From assembly GCA_049840875.1 (NCBI GenBank), contig JASGJE010000006.1:372001-436000 (forward strand): a stretch of 64,000 nt of DNA. The letters are read 5' to 3'. The stretch comes from JAFDYH01 sp049840875 (GTDB lineage: Bacteria > Bacteroidota > Bacteroidia > Chitinophagales > Chitinophagaceae). The notes beneath the pieces are model-generated. The model did not search any database. It was not told the origin of the DNA and saw nothing but the letters and a program-made list of their open reading frames with translations. Positions 8,982 through 17,822 of the stretch are shown here, piece after piece. A program made the translations under genes and the position numbers. Numbering within the stretch: the first letter of the stretch is position 1; every line of letters begins with the position of its first letter.

Positions 8982-10334
8982 CTAAGGATTGATTGCCCCT
9001 AAACTTTTCTGTGCATCAATCTTGCTGCTCAATACTTCATACAATGCATTGAAATAATTGATCTGTGCCGTGCGCAGATCTGTTTCTGCTGTTATCACTT
9101 CCAAATAAGTTTTCACACCGGAACGATATTGCAATTGAATCACATCATACACTTCTTCCGCCAGCATCACATTGTCTTTCACCGCCAGGAAATTTGCCAG
9201 GCTTGCTTTGTAATTGGATAGTGCCGCATTATACTCGGCATTGAATGAATTCTTCAGGTTTACAATCCCAAGATCAATTCGCCGGAGATTCCATTCAGCT
9301 TCCTGAATATTATATTTTCTTTTTCCACCTTGGAAAATGGGAAATGCGAGAGTGATACCTGCATAAGAATTCGGGTACGACTGGTTATACAGTTTTCCAA
9401 ATTCATTATTCAAATAATTGAGATTATAAGCGCCATTCGCTGACAATGACGGTAAGTAACTCCATCGGTTGTACTGCACATTCGCTTCCTGCAATCGGCG
9501 CTGTGTTTCCAGCGTCCGATATTCTATACGATTGGAGTAATTGGGTGATTGTAATGTATCAAACGGAATTTCTTTTTCCAGCGAAGCGCTATCATATACA
9601 ATATCTAACGGTGCCGCCTGTGGGTAATTCATGATCGCTTTCAGGTTTTCCGTCTTCGCCTTCAGCGCTTCTTCATTCGCTTTTTTTGATGCCTTGGCGT
9701 TATTCAATGCAATGGTAGCTCTCTTATAATCTGTTTTATCTACCACGCCGGCATCGTATTGAGCCTTTGTATCTTTCAGACTTTGCTCAAGACGCACGAT
9801 GTTCTCCTGTGTTACTTTAATCTGCTGTTGCGTAGCGAGCACATCGTAAAATGCTTTGGAAACATTTACAACCACATCTATCTTATTGGCAGTTGTTTGC
9901 TGCGATGCCTGTAAACGTACATCACCTTTTGTGCGATTGGCAATTAATACATCGCGATTGAAGATGGTTTGTGTGCCCGAAAACTGTAAGGCCGAGTTAT
10001 TATCAACACCCAGTTTGATGGGATTGCCTCCTATGATACTCGTTTGTACCTGGAAATTGCGCTGATAGTTATAGTTGAAATTGATCTGCGGATACCAATC
10101 CGCCAGTTTTGATTTAATCTGCAACTCCGTTGTCTTTTCGTCTATCAGTGACTGTTGGATAAGAGGTTGTCTCTTTAAAGCATATTGCACCACATTTGGC
10201 AGAGTTGCTTCCTGCAGCAAACTATCGGTAGCGGCTTGCTGCGCGTCAGCGTTCAGCACTATTAAGACCGCTATACTAGAAAGACTTAAATAGAGAAAAC
10301 GGCTTCTCTTTTTCTTATAAAATTCAGTTGGCAT
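8982..10334 (-). CDS. TolC-family outer membrane efflux channel
   Basis: The 450-residue protein carries a signal peptide (residues about 1-32, ending NADAQ) and two repeated OEP domains made of long alpha-helices (e.g. IVRLEQSLKDTKAQYDAGVVDKTDYKRATIALNNAKASKKANEEALKA and the matching AEEVYDVIQLQYRSGVKTYLEVITAETDLRTAQINYFNALYEVLSS). It provides the outer-membrane duct for the RND pump downstream. It is the first gene of the leftward efflux operon, with a promoter and palindromic operator about 120-160 bases upstream. Confidence 0.93.
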   Translation of the reverse strand: MPTEFYKKKRSRFLYLSLSSIAVLIVLNADAQQAATDSLLQEATLPNVVQYALKRQPLIQQSLIDEKTTELQIKSKLADWYPQINFNYNYQRNFQVQTSIIGGNPIKLGVDNNSALQFSGTQTIFNRDVLIANRTKGDVRLQASQQTTANKIDVVVNVSKAFYDVLATQQQIKVTQENIVRLEQSLKDTKAQYDAGVVDKTDYKRATIALNNAKASKKANEEALKAKTENLKAIMNYPQAAPLDIVYDSASLEKEIPFDTLQSPNYSNRIEYRTLETQRRLQEANVQYNRWSYLPSLSANGAYNLNYLNNEFGKLYNQSYPNSYAGITLAFPIFQGGKRKYNIQEAEWNLRRIDLGIVNLKNSFNAEYNAALSNYKASLANFLAVKDNVMLAEEVYDVIQLQYRSGVKTYLEVITAETDLRTAQINYFNALYEVLSSKIDAQKSLGAINP

Positions 10335-10451
10335 AAATAGAATTATCAGTGAGTTTTCATCAGGCAGGCCATCTATGCTTCAGTGACGGATGAATAAAAA
10401 CAACAAGTAACTCTTGCTTTTGTTTTAGAGGAATGGAAAGTTATCAGGCGG

Positions 10452-10496
10452 CAAATGTAAAGATATGCCCGGCAGTTGAATTTGTAAATGTACAAA
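10452..10496 (-). promoter_or_regulatory. Predicted promoter and operator of the RND efflux operon
   Basis: On the minus strand TACATTTG (10452-10459) matches the Bacteroidota -7 element TAnnTTTG. A perfect 6-4-6 palindrome, TTTGTAAATGTACAAA (10481-10496), lies 21 bases upstream, where the -33 box should be. A repressor bound there would block the polymerase; the palindrome is of the type bound by TetR/AcrR dimers. No TetR gene is adjacent. The predicted 5' UTR of the tolC-like gene is about 110 bases. Confidence 0.5.
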
Positions 10497-10625
10497 CGGT
10501 TGAAAAAACTTATCAAGCATCCTTGGAAATAAATGGCTGAGTATTAAAGGAAGGGACGACGTAAAAAAAATTATTAAGAAAAAGTTAAACGAAACAGTTT
10601 ATTCCCCTAACTTGTGTCGCCTTTG

Positions 10626-10660
10626 AAATAAAAAAGGTCCACTGTAGAAACAGCTGACCT
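10626..10660 (-). terminator. Rho-independent terminator of the predicted small RNA
   Basis: Read on the minus strand, an 11-position stem (5 pairs, 2 mismatches, 4 pairs) with a 4-nt loop (10635-10660) is followed by six T residues, an A and three more T. It points away from the rightward gene at 10916 and ends a leftward transcript beginning near 10790. Confidence 0.65.
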
Positions 10661-10790
10661 CTAACGATTGCTTGCCATATGAAAAAACGTTGAAATCTCT
10701 TTATGTTGCAGTTCTAAAACTGCTTTTCTCTGAGCCTCTGACGAATAATTGCCTTCACGATTGCTTGCCCTTTTTCACTTAGCTCATTGA
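10626..10790 (-). ncRNA. Predicted small RNA with duplicated 13-nt segment
   Basis: A leftward transcript of about 160 bases is bounded by a promoter (10796-10826) and an intrinsic terminator (10626-10660). On the transcript strand it contains two exact copies of GGCAAGCAATCGT (10757-10769 and 10664-10676), a perfect internal hairpin GCAGTT-TTAG-AACTGC (10708-10723), and no convincing open reading frame. Duplicated unpaired segments flanking a hairpin are typical of trans-acting small RNAs that use repeated seeds. It lies upstream of the efflux operon on the same strand, so a long attenuated leader is an alternative. I do not recognise a known RNA family. Confidence 0.5.
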
Positions 10791-10795
10791 CAGAT

Positions 10796-10826
10796 CAAAA
10801 GTAAGATGAGAATTTTTCCAATTCAA
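10796..10826 (-). promoter_or_regulatory. Predicted Bacteroidota promoter for the small RNA
   Basis: On the minus strand TTG (10824-10826), a 20-base spacer and TACTTTTG (10796-10803) match the TTG/TAnnTTTG consensus. The same TACTTTTG box with the same 20-base spacing precedes the cysteine leader at 38798-38828. Transcription should begin near 10789. Confidence 0.55.
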
Positions 10827-10880
10827 AACATCTTACATCTGATTTTATCATCCCAAAACAGTAAAAAAAAAATAAAACCC

Positions 10881-10910
10881 TTGCCCGTATTGAGTTTCAG
10901 GGTATTTTTG
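10881..10910 (+). promoter_or_regulatory. Predicted promoter placing the start at the ATG (leaderless)
   Basis: TTG (10881-10883), a 19-base spacer and TATTTTTG (10903-10910) match the Bacteroidota consensus. The ATG of the next gene begins only 6 bases after the -7 box, so the transcript would have no or almost no leader. Confidence 0.6.
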
Positions 10911-10915
10911 TATTG

Positions 10916-12523
10916 ATGGCCAACCGGTTTACAGATACCTTATTCCAGCTCGTTCATTCCCTAGAAAAAGCGGAAAAAAGGCATTTTAAGCTTTACATAA
11001 AGCGTAGCTCAGCCAAAGAAGACCTTAAAATCATCCAGCTTTACGATGCTCTCGACAAGCTGGAAGAATATGATGAACGCATTTTGCTAAAAAAAATGCC
11101 GGATATCACAAAAACGCAGCTAGCAAACCTTAAAAATCATTTATACAAACAGTTGCTAGCAAGTCTTCGCCTTCTCAAAAGCCATGAAAATATAGACCTG
11201 CAGTTGAGTGAGCATCTCGATAACGCCCGCCTTTTGTATAATAAGGGATTAAAAATCCAGAGTCTCCGTATCCTGGAGAAGGCAAAAGAGCTGGCAAAGG
11301 CAAACCAGAAATTTAATACGCTTGTCCAGATTCTTTCGTTGGAAAAGAAGATAGAAACGCTGCACATCACACGAAGCACTACTGAAAAAACGGAAGAACT
11401 GGCGCATGAAGCCTTGCAGAATAGCGAACACATTAATAGGGTAACCCGTCTTTCCAATCTTGCGCTATTACTTTATCGTTGGTATGTTTTACATGGCCAC
11501 GCCAGAAATGAACTGGATGAGCAGGATATAAAATCTTTTTTCAGAAATTATTTGCCGAAAGATGTAAATGCCATCAATGGCTTTTATGAGAAGATGTATC
11601 TCTACCAGAGCTATTGTTGGTATGCATTCATCCGGCAAGACTTTTTGATGTACTATCGCTATAGTCAGAAATGGCTTGATCTGTACGACGAACAGCCTTT
11701 TATGGTCGCAATCGAAACAGGCCATTATATAAAGGGAATACACAACCTGCTGAACTCTTTATTCGATCTTCGCAACTTTGAAAAGTTTGACATGGTGTTA
11801 GCGCAGTTTGAAGCATTTTCAAAAACACCTGCGGCTAATGAACATGATAATTTCAGAACGCATACTTTCATTTATATCAACAGCGCCAAAATCAATCGTC
11901 ACCTGATGCGTGGTACGTTTGATGAAGGATTAAAACTGATTCCCGAAATTGAAAAGAAACTGGAGGAGTATGATTTGTTTGTCGATCGTCACCGTATCCT
12001 GGTGTTCAATTACAAAATAGCGAATCTTTACTTCGGCGCCGGTCAGTATGATCGCTCTATTGATTATCTGCAACGCATCATCAACGGCCCTGTCGATCTT
12101 CGTATCGATCTGCAATGCTATGCACGGCTGCTGCACATGATGGCTCATTATGAGTTGGGTAATTATGACATTATGGAATCACTGATCAAATCAGTGTACC
12201 GCTTCATGGCGAAAATGCAAAACCTGACAGTTGTAGAAGAAGAAATGTTCAAATTTCTCCGAAGCTCATTTGATGTATCACCAAGGTTAATGAAACCGGA
12301 GTTGGAAAAATTCCTGCACAAAATCAAACATCTTGAAGACAGTCGTTTTGAAACCCGTGCCTTTGCCTACCTGGATGTTATTTCATGGGTAGAAAGCAAA
12401 GTGTATAATAAAACGATGAGCCAGATTATCCAGGAGAAATATCTCAAACATAAAAAAAGAAGATATTCCGGTGGCGCAAAACAATTGTTGAGCCGTAAGC
12501 CTGAAAGGCAATTACTGGATTAA
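10916..12523 (+). CDS. Conserved hypothetical protein, alpha-helical TPR-like
   Basis: A 535-residue soluble protein without signal peptide or membrane segments. It is rich in paired helices (e.g. LDNARLLYNKGLKIQSLRILEKAKELAKANQK and YKIANLYFGAGQYDRSIDYLQRII), consistent with a tetratricopeptide-like superhelix, and has a basic C-terminus (KHKKRRYSGGAKQLLSRK). I know similar proteins only as uncharacterised Bacteroidota genes. An in-frame TTG at 10913 lies directly before the ATG, but the ATG at 10916 is preferred because it sits at the predicted transcription start. Confidence 0.75.
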   Translation: MANRFTDTLFQLVHSLEKAEKRHFKLYIKRSSAKEDLKIIQLYDALDKLEEYDERILLKKMPDITKTQLANLKNHLYKQLLASLRLLKSHENIDLQLSEHLDNARLLYNKGLKIQSLRILEKAKELAKANQKFNTLVQILSLEKKIETLHITRSTTEKTEELAHEALQNSEHINRVTRLSNLALLLYRWYVLHGHARNELDEQDIKSFFRNYLPKDVNAINGFYEKMYLYQSYCWYAFIRQDFLMYYRYSQKWLDLYDEQPFMVAIETGHYIKGIHNLLNSLFDLRNFEKFDMVLAQFEAFSKTPAANEHDNFRTHTFIYINSAKINRHLMRGTFDEGLKLIPEIEKKLEEYDLFVDRHRILVFNYKIANLYFGAGQYDRSIDYLQRIINGPVDLRIDLQCYARLLHMMAHYELGNYDIMESLIKSVYRFMAKMQNLTVVEEEMFKFLRSSFDVSPRLMKPELEKFLHKIKHLEDSRFETRAFAYLDVISWVESKVYNKTMSQIIQEKYLKHKKRRYSGGAKQLLSRKPERQLLD

Positions 12524-12562
12524 AGAATCGCTATCACAATTCATCTATTTTACCAACAGGAT

Positions 12563-13003
12563 TTATTTAGTAGCGAGAGATTCTACTAACTTTTTCAATT
12601 CTCCCAACACATAATTCCAGTTTTGTTCATGATGCCCCTTTGCTTCCTGCGATGCGACTCCATCCTGGCTGATATGTAGTATCGTCTCATCGCCGGAAGG
12701 CACCAACTCGTAAGTGACAGTCGCATAATTTTCAGGCTTATCTTCAAGCTTGCCCATAGAACTCCAGTAAGTGTAACGAAACAATCTTCCAGGTTCTGCA
12801 TCCAGTATAGTACCCTTGTCTTCATATGATTTACCCTCCCATTCTCCTGTAAATTTTAATGAACTGCCTTTTTTCCAGTCAGAAATTGCATTGGTTCCAA
12901 AAAAATATTGTTTGATCTTTTCCGGGTTTGTCAATGCATCCCATACTTCATCCGCTGTTGCATGTATTGCAACAGACGTGTTTGCTGTTAACGCTTTACT
13001 CAT
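12563..13003 (-). CDS. SRPBCC/AHSA1-family protein
   Basis: The 146-residue protein fits the START/Bet v1-like fold of the activator of Hsp90 ATPase homologue family: N-terminal SVAIHATADEVWDALTNPEKIKQYFFGT, central WKKGSSLKFTGEWEGKSYEDKGTI, and C-terminal long helix HHEQNWNYVLGELKKLVESLA. These proteins bind hydrophobic ligands or act on toxic compounds; the ligand is unknown here. It is downstream of, and on the same strand as, the WYL regulator (102-base gap), an arrangement often seen for such pairs. Confidence 0.88.
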   Translation of the reverse strand: MSKALTANTSVAIHATADEVWDALTNPEKIKQYFFGTNAISDWKKGSSLKFTGEWEGKSYEDKGTILDAEPGRLFRYTYWSSMGKLEDKPENYATVTYELVPSGDETILHISQDGVASQEAKGHHEQNWNYVLGELKKLVESLATK

Positions 13004-13105
13004 TTATTACAATTTGACTTTTTATTGCAAGACAAAAGAAATACGTCGTACTGACAACCCTATGGCAGTCGTTTTCTCTCCCTCGAAATTTTTTCCACTC
13101 TGCAA

Positions 13106-13801
13106 TCAGTAATTCACCGGCAGGGTTTTCATGTAGTCATTGATATCGAGATGATCAGTTTTGCGGAAAGGAAGATTGGTATTCCTCATTTTGAGAATTC
13201 TTGACACGCGGAAATCACGATAATCATTGCGCATATGACACCAGCCAATCAGGTGCCAGTTGAATGCATAAAAAACAAGGCCAATTGCTTCAAGCTCCCG
13301 TTTACTTACTTCTTCATTAGTGTTTTTATAATCTATTTCCAGGATCGTGCGACCAGAGATTACATTTTGCAGTGTAGAAAGATATTCAAAATCATTCGAG
13401 CCGTCGCGGCCACACCAGCTTACCATCTTGATTTGCTCTTGCAACTGTTCCACCTTGTCTTTTTCTCCGCTCCGCATTACAGCTGTTACTTTATTCAATG
13501 CGCTTTCGTAATGTTTCTTTATTGATCCGTCACTAAAACGTTGTACAACGGCGCTCATTAATACTAACGCATTCGCTTCCTCATTGGTAAATGAAACCGG
13601 GGGTAAGAAATAACCCTGTACAATGAAGTAGCCTCGTCCGTTTTCAAAACTAACGGGCACGCCTATCTCGGTCAATGCTTTTACATCACGGTACACCGTA
13701 CGGATGCTGATAGAAAATTTCTCAGCGATTTTCTCAGCCGGTACAAATTTCTTTGACTGCAGCACAGTCAGTATTCCCATTAGTCGGTCGATGCGGTTCA
13801 C
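13106..13801 (-). CDS. YafY-type HTH/WYL transcriptional regulator
   Basis: The 231-residue protein has an N-terminal HTH_11 domain (MNRIDRLMGILTVLQSKKFVPAEKIAEKFSISIRTVYRDVKALTEIGVPVSF) and a C-terminal WYL ligand-sensing domain (about residues 135-215, with FYAFNWHLIGWCHMRNDYRDFRVSRI). It is likely a ligand-responsive DNA-binding protein controlling itself and the SRPBCC gene downstream. It is divergent from the amidohydrolase gene. Confidence 0.9.
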   Translation of the reverse strand: MNRIDRLMGILTVLQSKKFVPAEKIAEKFSISIRTVYRDVKALTEIGVPVSFENGRGYFIVQGYFLPPVSFTNEEANALVLMSAVVQRFSDGSIKKHYESALNKVTAVMRSGEKDKVEQLQEQIKMVSWCGRDGSNDFEYLSTLQNVISGRTILEIDYKNTNEEVSKRELEAIGLVFYAFNWHLIGWCHMRNDYRDFRVSRILKMRNTNLPFRKTDHLDINDYMKTLPVNY

Positions 13802-13928
13802 TACAATCTTTTTTATGATGAATCATTAACGAAGATAGAAATATCCTTCGCATAAAACAGGTATGCCAGGAACATCATGCGCTTGTTTTCGTATTTTCAA
13901 TCCATCGTTTTTCTTAAAAACTATCTGC

Positions 13929-15665
13929 ATGAAGTCTTTCTACAATCTTGTTTCACTCCTGTTATTGAGTTTATTTTCCTGTTCCCTGCAGGGCCAGCCG
14001 CTGGATGATTTAAACGCAACAGAAAAAATAATTTACAATGCCCGTGTATTCACAGCAGATGATCATCTGCCTTATGCAGAGGCAATTCTGATTCGTGGAA
14101 ATAAAATCATTGCGGTTGGTAATCTTGGGGAAATAAAAAAGCAATCCCAAAAGCAAGTTGTTATGATTGATTTACACGGAGGCAGTGTGTTACCGGGTTT
14201 CATAGACAGCCATACACATGCTGTGGAAGGTGGCGACGGTTTGTTAAAAGCAAATGTGACTGATCAACTCTTAACTGTTCCTGAACTTATTGACTATACA
14301 AAGCAGGTAAAAGATAGTAAGCTCGGCATTGTCGGCGATTTTGTAATTGTTGATGGCATCAATATAGCAACCTGGTCAGAGCTGGAAGAAATAAGCCGAT
14401 TGTTTAACAAAGATGAGTTTGCCACTCAGCCGGTTTGGTTGCGAGGCTCAGATGGCCATACTTCATGGGTAAATGCGGCGGGCATGAAAAAAGCTGGAAT
14501 CAACAAAGCATATATTCAATCCCTGTCCGCAGAAGAGTTGAATTATTTCGGACACGATGAAGACAAAGAACCCAATGGATTTGTAACGGAAAGCGGGCAA
14601 CGTAAAATTGATGCTGTATTGCCGGACAATACGATCGACTATGATAAAGGGGCGTTGAAGGCATTAGAATATAATAACGCTTTGGGAATAACAGCGTGGC
14701 TGGACCCTTCTACAGGAAGCACAACAAGCAAAACCTGTAAAATACTGGGCGCCTATGGGGCCCTTGCCAGGCAGAACAAATTAAGTGCACATATAGCTGC
14801 AACACTTGTTGCAGATGCTGACGGTGATGCTCAACCGCAAATAGATTGGGTAAAATCATTACAGAAAAAATATAACGGGAACGACCTCTCTGTTTTGGGT
14901 TTTAAGGTTTTTGCAGATGGTGTTGTGGAGCATCCTACCCATACTGCTGCTTTATCCAAACCATATATTGGTACAAACAGCAAAGGCGTACTGATGTATG
15001 ATGCGGAAAAATTCAAGCGGTTCGTAATACAGGCAGATAAACAAAAACTGTTGGTACATGTGCATGCCATCGGCGATCTTGCTGTTACAAAAACGTTAGA
15101 TGGTTTTGAAGCAGCCAGAAAAGCAAATGGATATAGCGGCTTGCCGCATACGATCACACATATGCAATTAGTAGTGCCATCCGACTTTAAGCGTTTTAAA
15201 GAATTAAAGGTACTGGCCTCTTTGCAATTGCTCTGGGCATTGGGTGATGTAACCACAATCGATATTGTAAAGCCGTACATTGATCCGGAATTATATAAAT
15301 ATCAATACCCCGCCCGTTCATTATTACAGGCCGGAACAATCATCTGTGGCGCAAGCGACTGGCCCGTTAGCACCGCCAATCCGTTTGAAGCAATGTATGA
15401 AGCTGAGACAAGGAAAGGATTAAAAGGTGTTCTCGATTCCACACAATGCGTACCACGTGATGCGATGCTACATGCCTATACTATCAATGCGGCGAAAGCG
15501 CTGATGCAGGAAAAAAATATCGGTTCTATCACACCCGGTAAATCGGCAGATATCATTCTTACAGATCGTGATGTGCTTACTGTGGGTGCAGAGTCATTCA
15601 AACAAACGGAAATAGTATGGACGATGTTTGAAGGGAAAATAGTGTACACAAAAAAGCAGCAATAA
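13929..15665 (+). CDS. YtcJ-like amidohydrolase lipoprotein
   Basis: A metal-dependent amidohydrolase of the amidohydrolase_3 (YtcJ/ExoP) family. The ATG at 13929 is chosen because it opens directly into a lipoprotein signal (MKSFYNLVSLLLLSLFSC, lipobox LFSC); the ATG at 13863 would place 22 residues before it. Metal-ligand motifs are FIDSHTHAVEGG near residue 80, VHAIGDLAV near residue 380, and TITHMQL near residue 408; GASDWPVSTANPF near residue 475 carries the catalytic aspartate. The C-terminus returns to the beta-sandwich (GSITPGKSADIILTDRD). Substrate unknown; exported to the envelope. Confidence 0.9.
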   Translation: MKSFYNLVSLLLLSLFSCSLQGQPLDDLNATEKIIYNARVFTADDHLPYAEAILIRGNKIIAVGNLGEIKKQSQKQVVMIDLHGGSVLPGFIDSHTHAVEGGDGLLKANVTDQLLTVPELIDYTKQVKDSKLGIVGDFVIVDGINIATWSELEEISRLFNKDEFATQPVWLRGSDGHTSWVNAAGMKKAGINKAYIQSLSAEELNYFGHDEDKEPNGFVTESGQRKIDAVLPDNTIDYDKGALKALEYNNALGITAWLDPSTGSTTSKTCKILGAYGALARQNKLSAHIAATLVADADGDAQPQIDWVKSLQKKYNGNDLSVLGFKVFADGVVEHPTHTAALSKPYIGTNSKGVLMYDAEKFKRFVIQADKQKLLVHVHAIGDLAVTKTLDGFEAARKANGYSGLPHTITHMQLVVPSDFKRFKELKVLASLQLLWALGDVTTIDIVKPYIDPELYKYQYPARSLLQAGTIICGASDWPVSTANPFEAMYEAETRKGLKGVLDSTQCVPRDAMLHAYTINAAKALMQEKNIGSITPGKSADIILTDRDVLTVGAESFKQTEIVWTMFEGKIVYTKKQQ

Positions 15666-15778
15666 AACCACTGCTGCCTTTCAAGAAATACTATCGGAAC
15701 TTCATTTATTACAAATTCAATCTAAGTACCGCCAACTTCTGTCAGTCTCTATCCGCGTTCCATTAGCAACCATTAGCG

Positions 15779-16330
15779 TTAAGGATTTTCCGCTGTCTTT
15801 TCCTGCGCCAGCACAGCATCATTAGGTTCTTTTTCCAAATCTCTGTCAAGTGCATACAGCGCATCGCCACTGGCATTTTTACCACCGGCAACTTTTATTT
15901 TATCAAGAAGATTCAATGCTAATGTTTCTTCTTCCGTTTGCTCTTTCACAAACCACTGCATAAAATTCCACGTAGCCCAATCCTGTTCGTCAAAACTCAT
16001 TTTTACCAGTTTATAAATCGCTGTGGTATTATCCACTTCATGCTGAAATACTTTTTCAAAGCAAGTTTGAATATCTGTAGGATCAGGCGGCGGTGCAGGA
16101 ATGGCCTCTACCTTTACTTTGCCCCCTCTTTCAAGAATATATTCGAGGATCTTCATCATATGGTTTCTTTCCTCTTGCGCATGACGGAATAAAAAATTCG
16201 CCACGCCGGCATATCCCTCACTATCTGCCCATGAAGCATACGAAAGATAAATCTGTGAGGCATGAGCCTCTTTGGTCATCTGCGTATTCAATGCCGCCAT
16301 CAATGCAGAAGAAAGCCTGTTCGTATCCAT
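15779..16330 (-). CDS. ftnA: Ferritin (FtnA-like iron storage protein)
   Basis: The 183-residue protein matches non-haem ferritin: helix A QMTKEAHASQIYLSYASWADSEGYAGVANFLFRHAQEERNHMMKILEYILERGG contains the Glu (TKEA) and E-x-x-H (EERNH) ligands of the ferroxidase centre, and WATWNFMQWFVKEQTEEE supplies the later glutamates. It oxidises and stores iron in a 24-mer. The C-terminal tail after about residue 160 (LDRDLEKEPNDAVLAQEKTAENP) is longer than in E. coli FtnA. It is convergent with the amidohydrolase and transcribed alone. Confidence 0.92.
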   Translation of the reverse strand: MDTNRLSSALMAALNTQMTKEAHASQIYLSYASWADSEGYAGVANFLFRHAQEERNHMMKILEYILERGGKVKVEAIPAPPPDPTDIQTCFEKVFQHEVDNTTAIYKLVKMSFDEQDWATWNFMQWFVKEQTEEETLALNLLDKIKVAGGKNASGDALYALDRDLEKEPNDAVLAQEKTAENP

Positions 16331-16470
16331 AAATATATTTTCAGAAAAAGCACGTGTAAAAAAATCATGCCATGCGAAATAGTCTATTCAAACGCCTATA
16401 GCCTTATTTATAAAATGGATCAATCGTTTAGCGGCATAATATTTTATTCAACAAGAAAAATGGAATTGAC

Positions 16471-17304
16471 ATGCAGAGTAAAATCAGGATTCTCAGCGTA
16501 ATTAATCTTTTAGCTTTATTAGTACACATTTTCTTTTCGTATGCTACTCAATTCAAATTAGTCAATACAAAAGATGTAGGACAAATTTCAGATCAATATG
16601 TTTCATTGTTTACACCTGCTGGATTTACGTTTGCTATCTGGGGTTTTATTTATGTATCGCTCCTGGGGTTTTGCATGTTTCATATATTCCTGGCATTTAG
16701 CCGTGTGCCTGCCTATCAGTCGAACCAGGATATCAGCCGGATAGGCGGATTATTTATGTTTAATAATCTCGCTGCTGCTGCGTGGCTACTGGCGTGGACC
16801 CACAACAGGATAGGTTTTTCATTAGGACTAATATGGTTTCAGTTGATAACCTTAATTGCCATTCATAGTTTAATCAATATCCATAACCCGAGACGGCAGA
16901 GTGCATCGAAAGTGTTTACCCAATTTCCGCTTAGCATTTATCTCGGCTGGATCAGCATCGCTACTATTGCAAATACGGCTGTTTACCTTACGTCCGCCAA
17001 CTGGGATGGTTTTGGATATTCTGCCATTATATGGACAAGAATAATGATCGGCGCTGCTGTATTAATTACATTGCTCGTTGTGTTGCTGTGGTACAATGTA
17101 TTTTTTGGACTGGTTGTAATCTGGGCATTGTATGGCATCATCCGGAAACTGCAAATGACAAATGCCATTACTTATGCCGACATTATTCAGACGGCATGGA
17201 TCAGCATTGCAATTGTCAGTATTGTTTGCATTATCCAATTCATTAAAAATCTCGGTATGAAAAAGATCCAGCAGCGTTTTCCCGAGGCTATTCCAGTAAA
17301 GTAG
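16471..17304 (+). CDS. TspO/MBR-like integral membrane protein
   Basis: A 277-residue protein with about eight hydrophobic segments. FTPAGFTFAIWGFIYVSL near residue 49 is the recognisable signature shared with TspO/MBR-related proteins of the tryptophan-rich sensory type. It is longer than classical TspO (about 160 residues) and belongs to the extended bacterial variant. Ligand and role are unknown. The ATG at 16471 is preceded by AT-rich sequence without a clear Shine-Dalgarno, as usual in this phylum. Confidence 0.7.
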   Translation: MQSKIRILSVINLLALLVHIFFSYATQFKLVNTKDVGQISDQYVSLFTPAGFTFAIWGFIYVSLLGFCMFHIFLAFSRVPAYQSNQDISRIGGLFMFNNLAAAAWLLAWTHNRIGFSLGLIWFQLITLIAIHSLINIHNPRRQSASKVFTQFPLSIYLGWISIATIANTAVYLTSANWDGFGYSAIIWTRIMIGAAVLITLLVVLLWYNVFFGLVVIWALYGIIRKLQMTNAITYADIIQTAWISIAIVSIVCIIQFIKNLGMKKIQQRFPEAIPVK

Positions 17305-17325
17305 ATAGTTAATCGCAGTAATAGG

Positions 17326-17366
17326 GAAAAAAAATGCGCCCCGGCATTTGGCATACCTGCAGGCGC
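17326..17366 (-). terminator. Hairpin terminator after the small membrane protein
   Basis: On the minus strand GCGCC (17362-17366 side) pairs with GGCGC (17336-17340) around an internally structured loop and is followed by A and eight T. It would end the leftward gene at 17406-17822 in the convergent gap. Confidence 0.55.
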
Positions 17367-17405
17367 TTCGTGTGTGTGATATCTAATGGTAAGTGCAAAA
17401 AGTAT

Positions 17406-17822
17406 TTACTGGTTCCGCACAGCTTTCGCGACTCTCCACCCCAAAGCTGTACCTGTTGCTCCGCCGATTAATGCATTCAATATGACATCGAAGGCAGAAA
17501 TACCGGTTGTTGAAAGGTTCATCTGGGAATACATAAACAGGTTAAAGCCTAACACCATCAACAGTGTAAGGGTAAGCGCTGTCGAAAAGCGCCGGCGCAC
17601 CCCTGTTTTTGCATTCGATATACTAAAAATAAGAGCATACATAATTCCCCATGCTATATTGGCAATTGCTATTGCCCCCATTTCCGGTGGCGTTGCGGTA
17701 AAGGCCGAATATGCTTCCGAACCTGCCGAATAATTCATTACCAGTATTTCTAAAATAAACCAACCAAGTAGTAAAGCGGTAGCACCGGCAAAAAGAGCGG
17801 CAAGCAATGTTCTCGTGTTCAT
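17406..17822 (-). CDS. Small integral membrane protein, unknown
   Basis: The ATG at 17822 gives 138 residues with four hydrophobic segments: 5-30 (LLAALFAGATALLLGWFILEILV), 48-68, 80-100 and 112-132 (Gly-rich ILNALIGGATGTALGWRVAK). The region upstream in the same frame (to 17930) reads like non-coding sequence, so the shorter form is preferred. I do not recognise a function. Confidence 0.7.
   Translation of the reverse strand: MNTRTLLAALFAGATALLLGWFILEILVMNYSAGSEAYSAFTATPPEMGAIAIANIAWGIMYALIFSISNAKTGVRRRFSTALTLTLLMVLGFNLFMYSQMNLSTTGISAFDVILNALIGGATGTALGWRVAKAVRNQ

Noticed and set aside
10660..10680. A five-codon frame MASNR just before the terminator, considered as a leader peptide of the efflux operon
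   Set aside because: The operon has its own promoter 170 bases further on, and there is no codon bias that suggests sensing.
10600..10860. A frame from ATG near 10853 on the minus strand with an in-frame TGA, considered as a selenoprotein or broken gene
   Set aside because: Neither half resembles a known protein, there is no SECIS-like structure, and the region is better explained as promoter plus small RNA.
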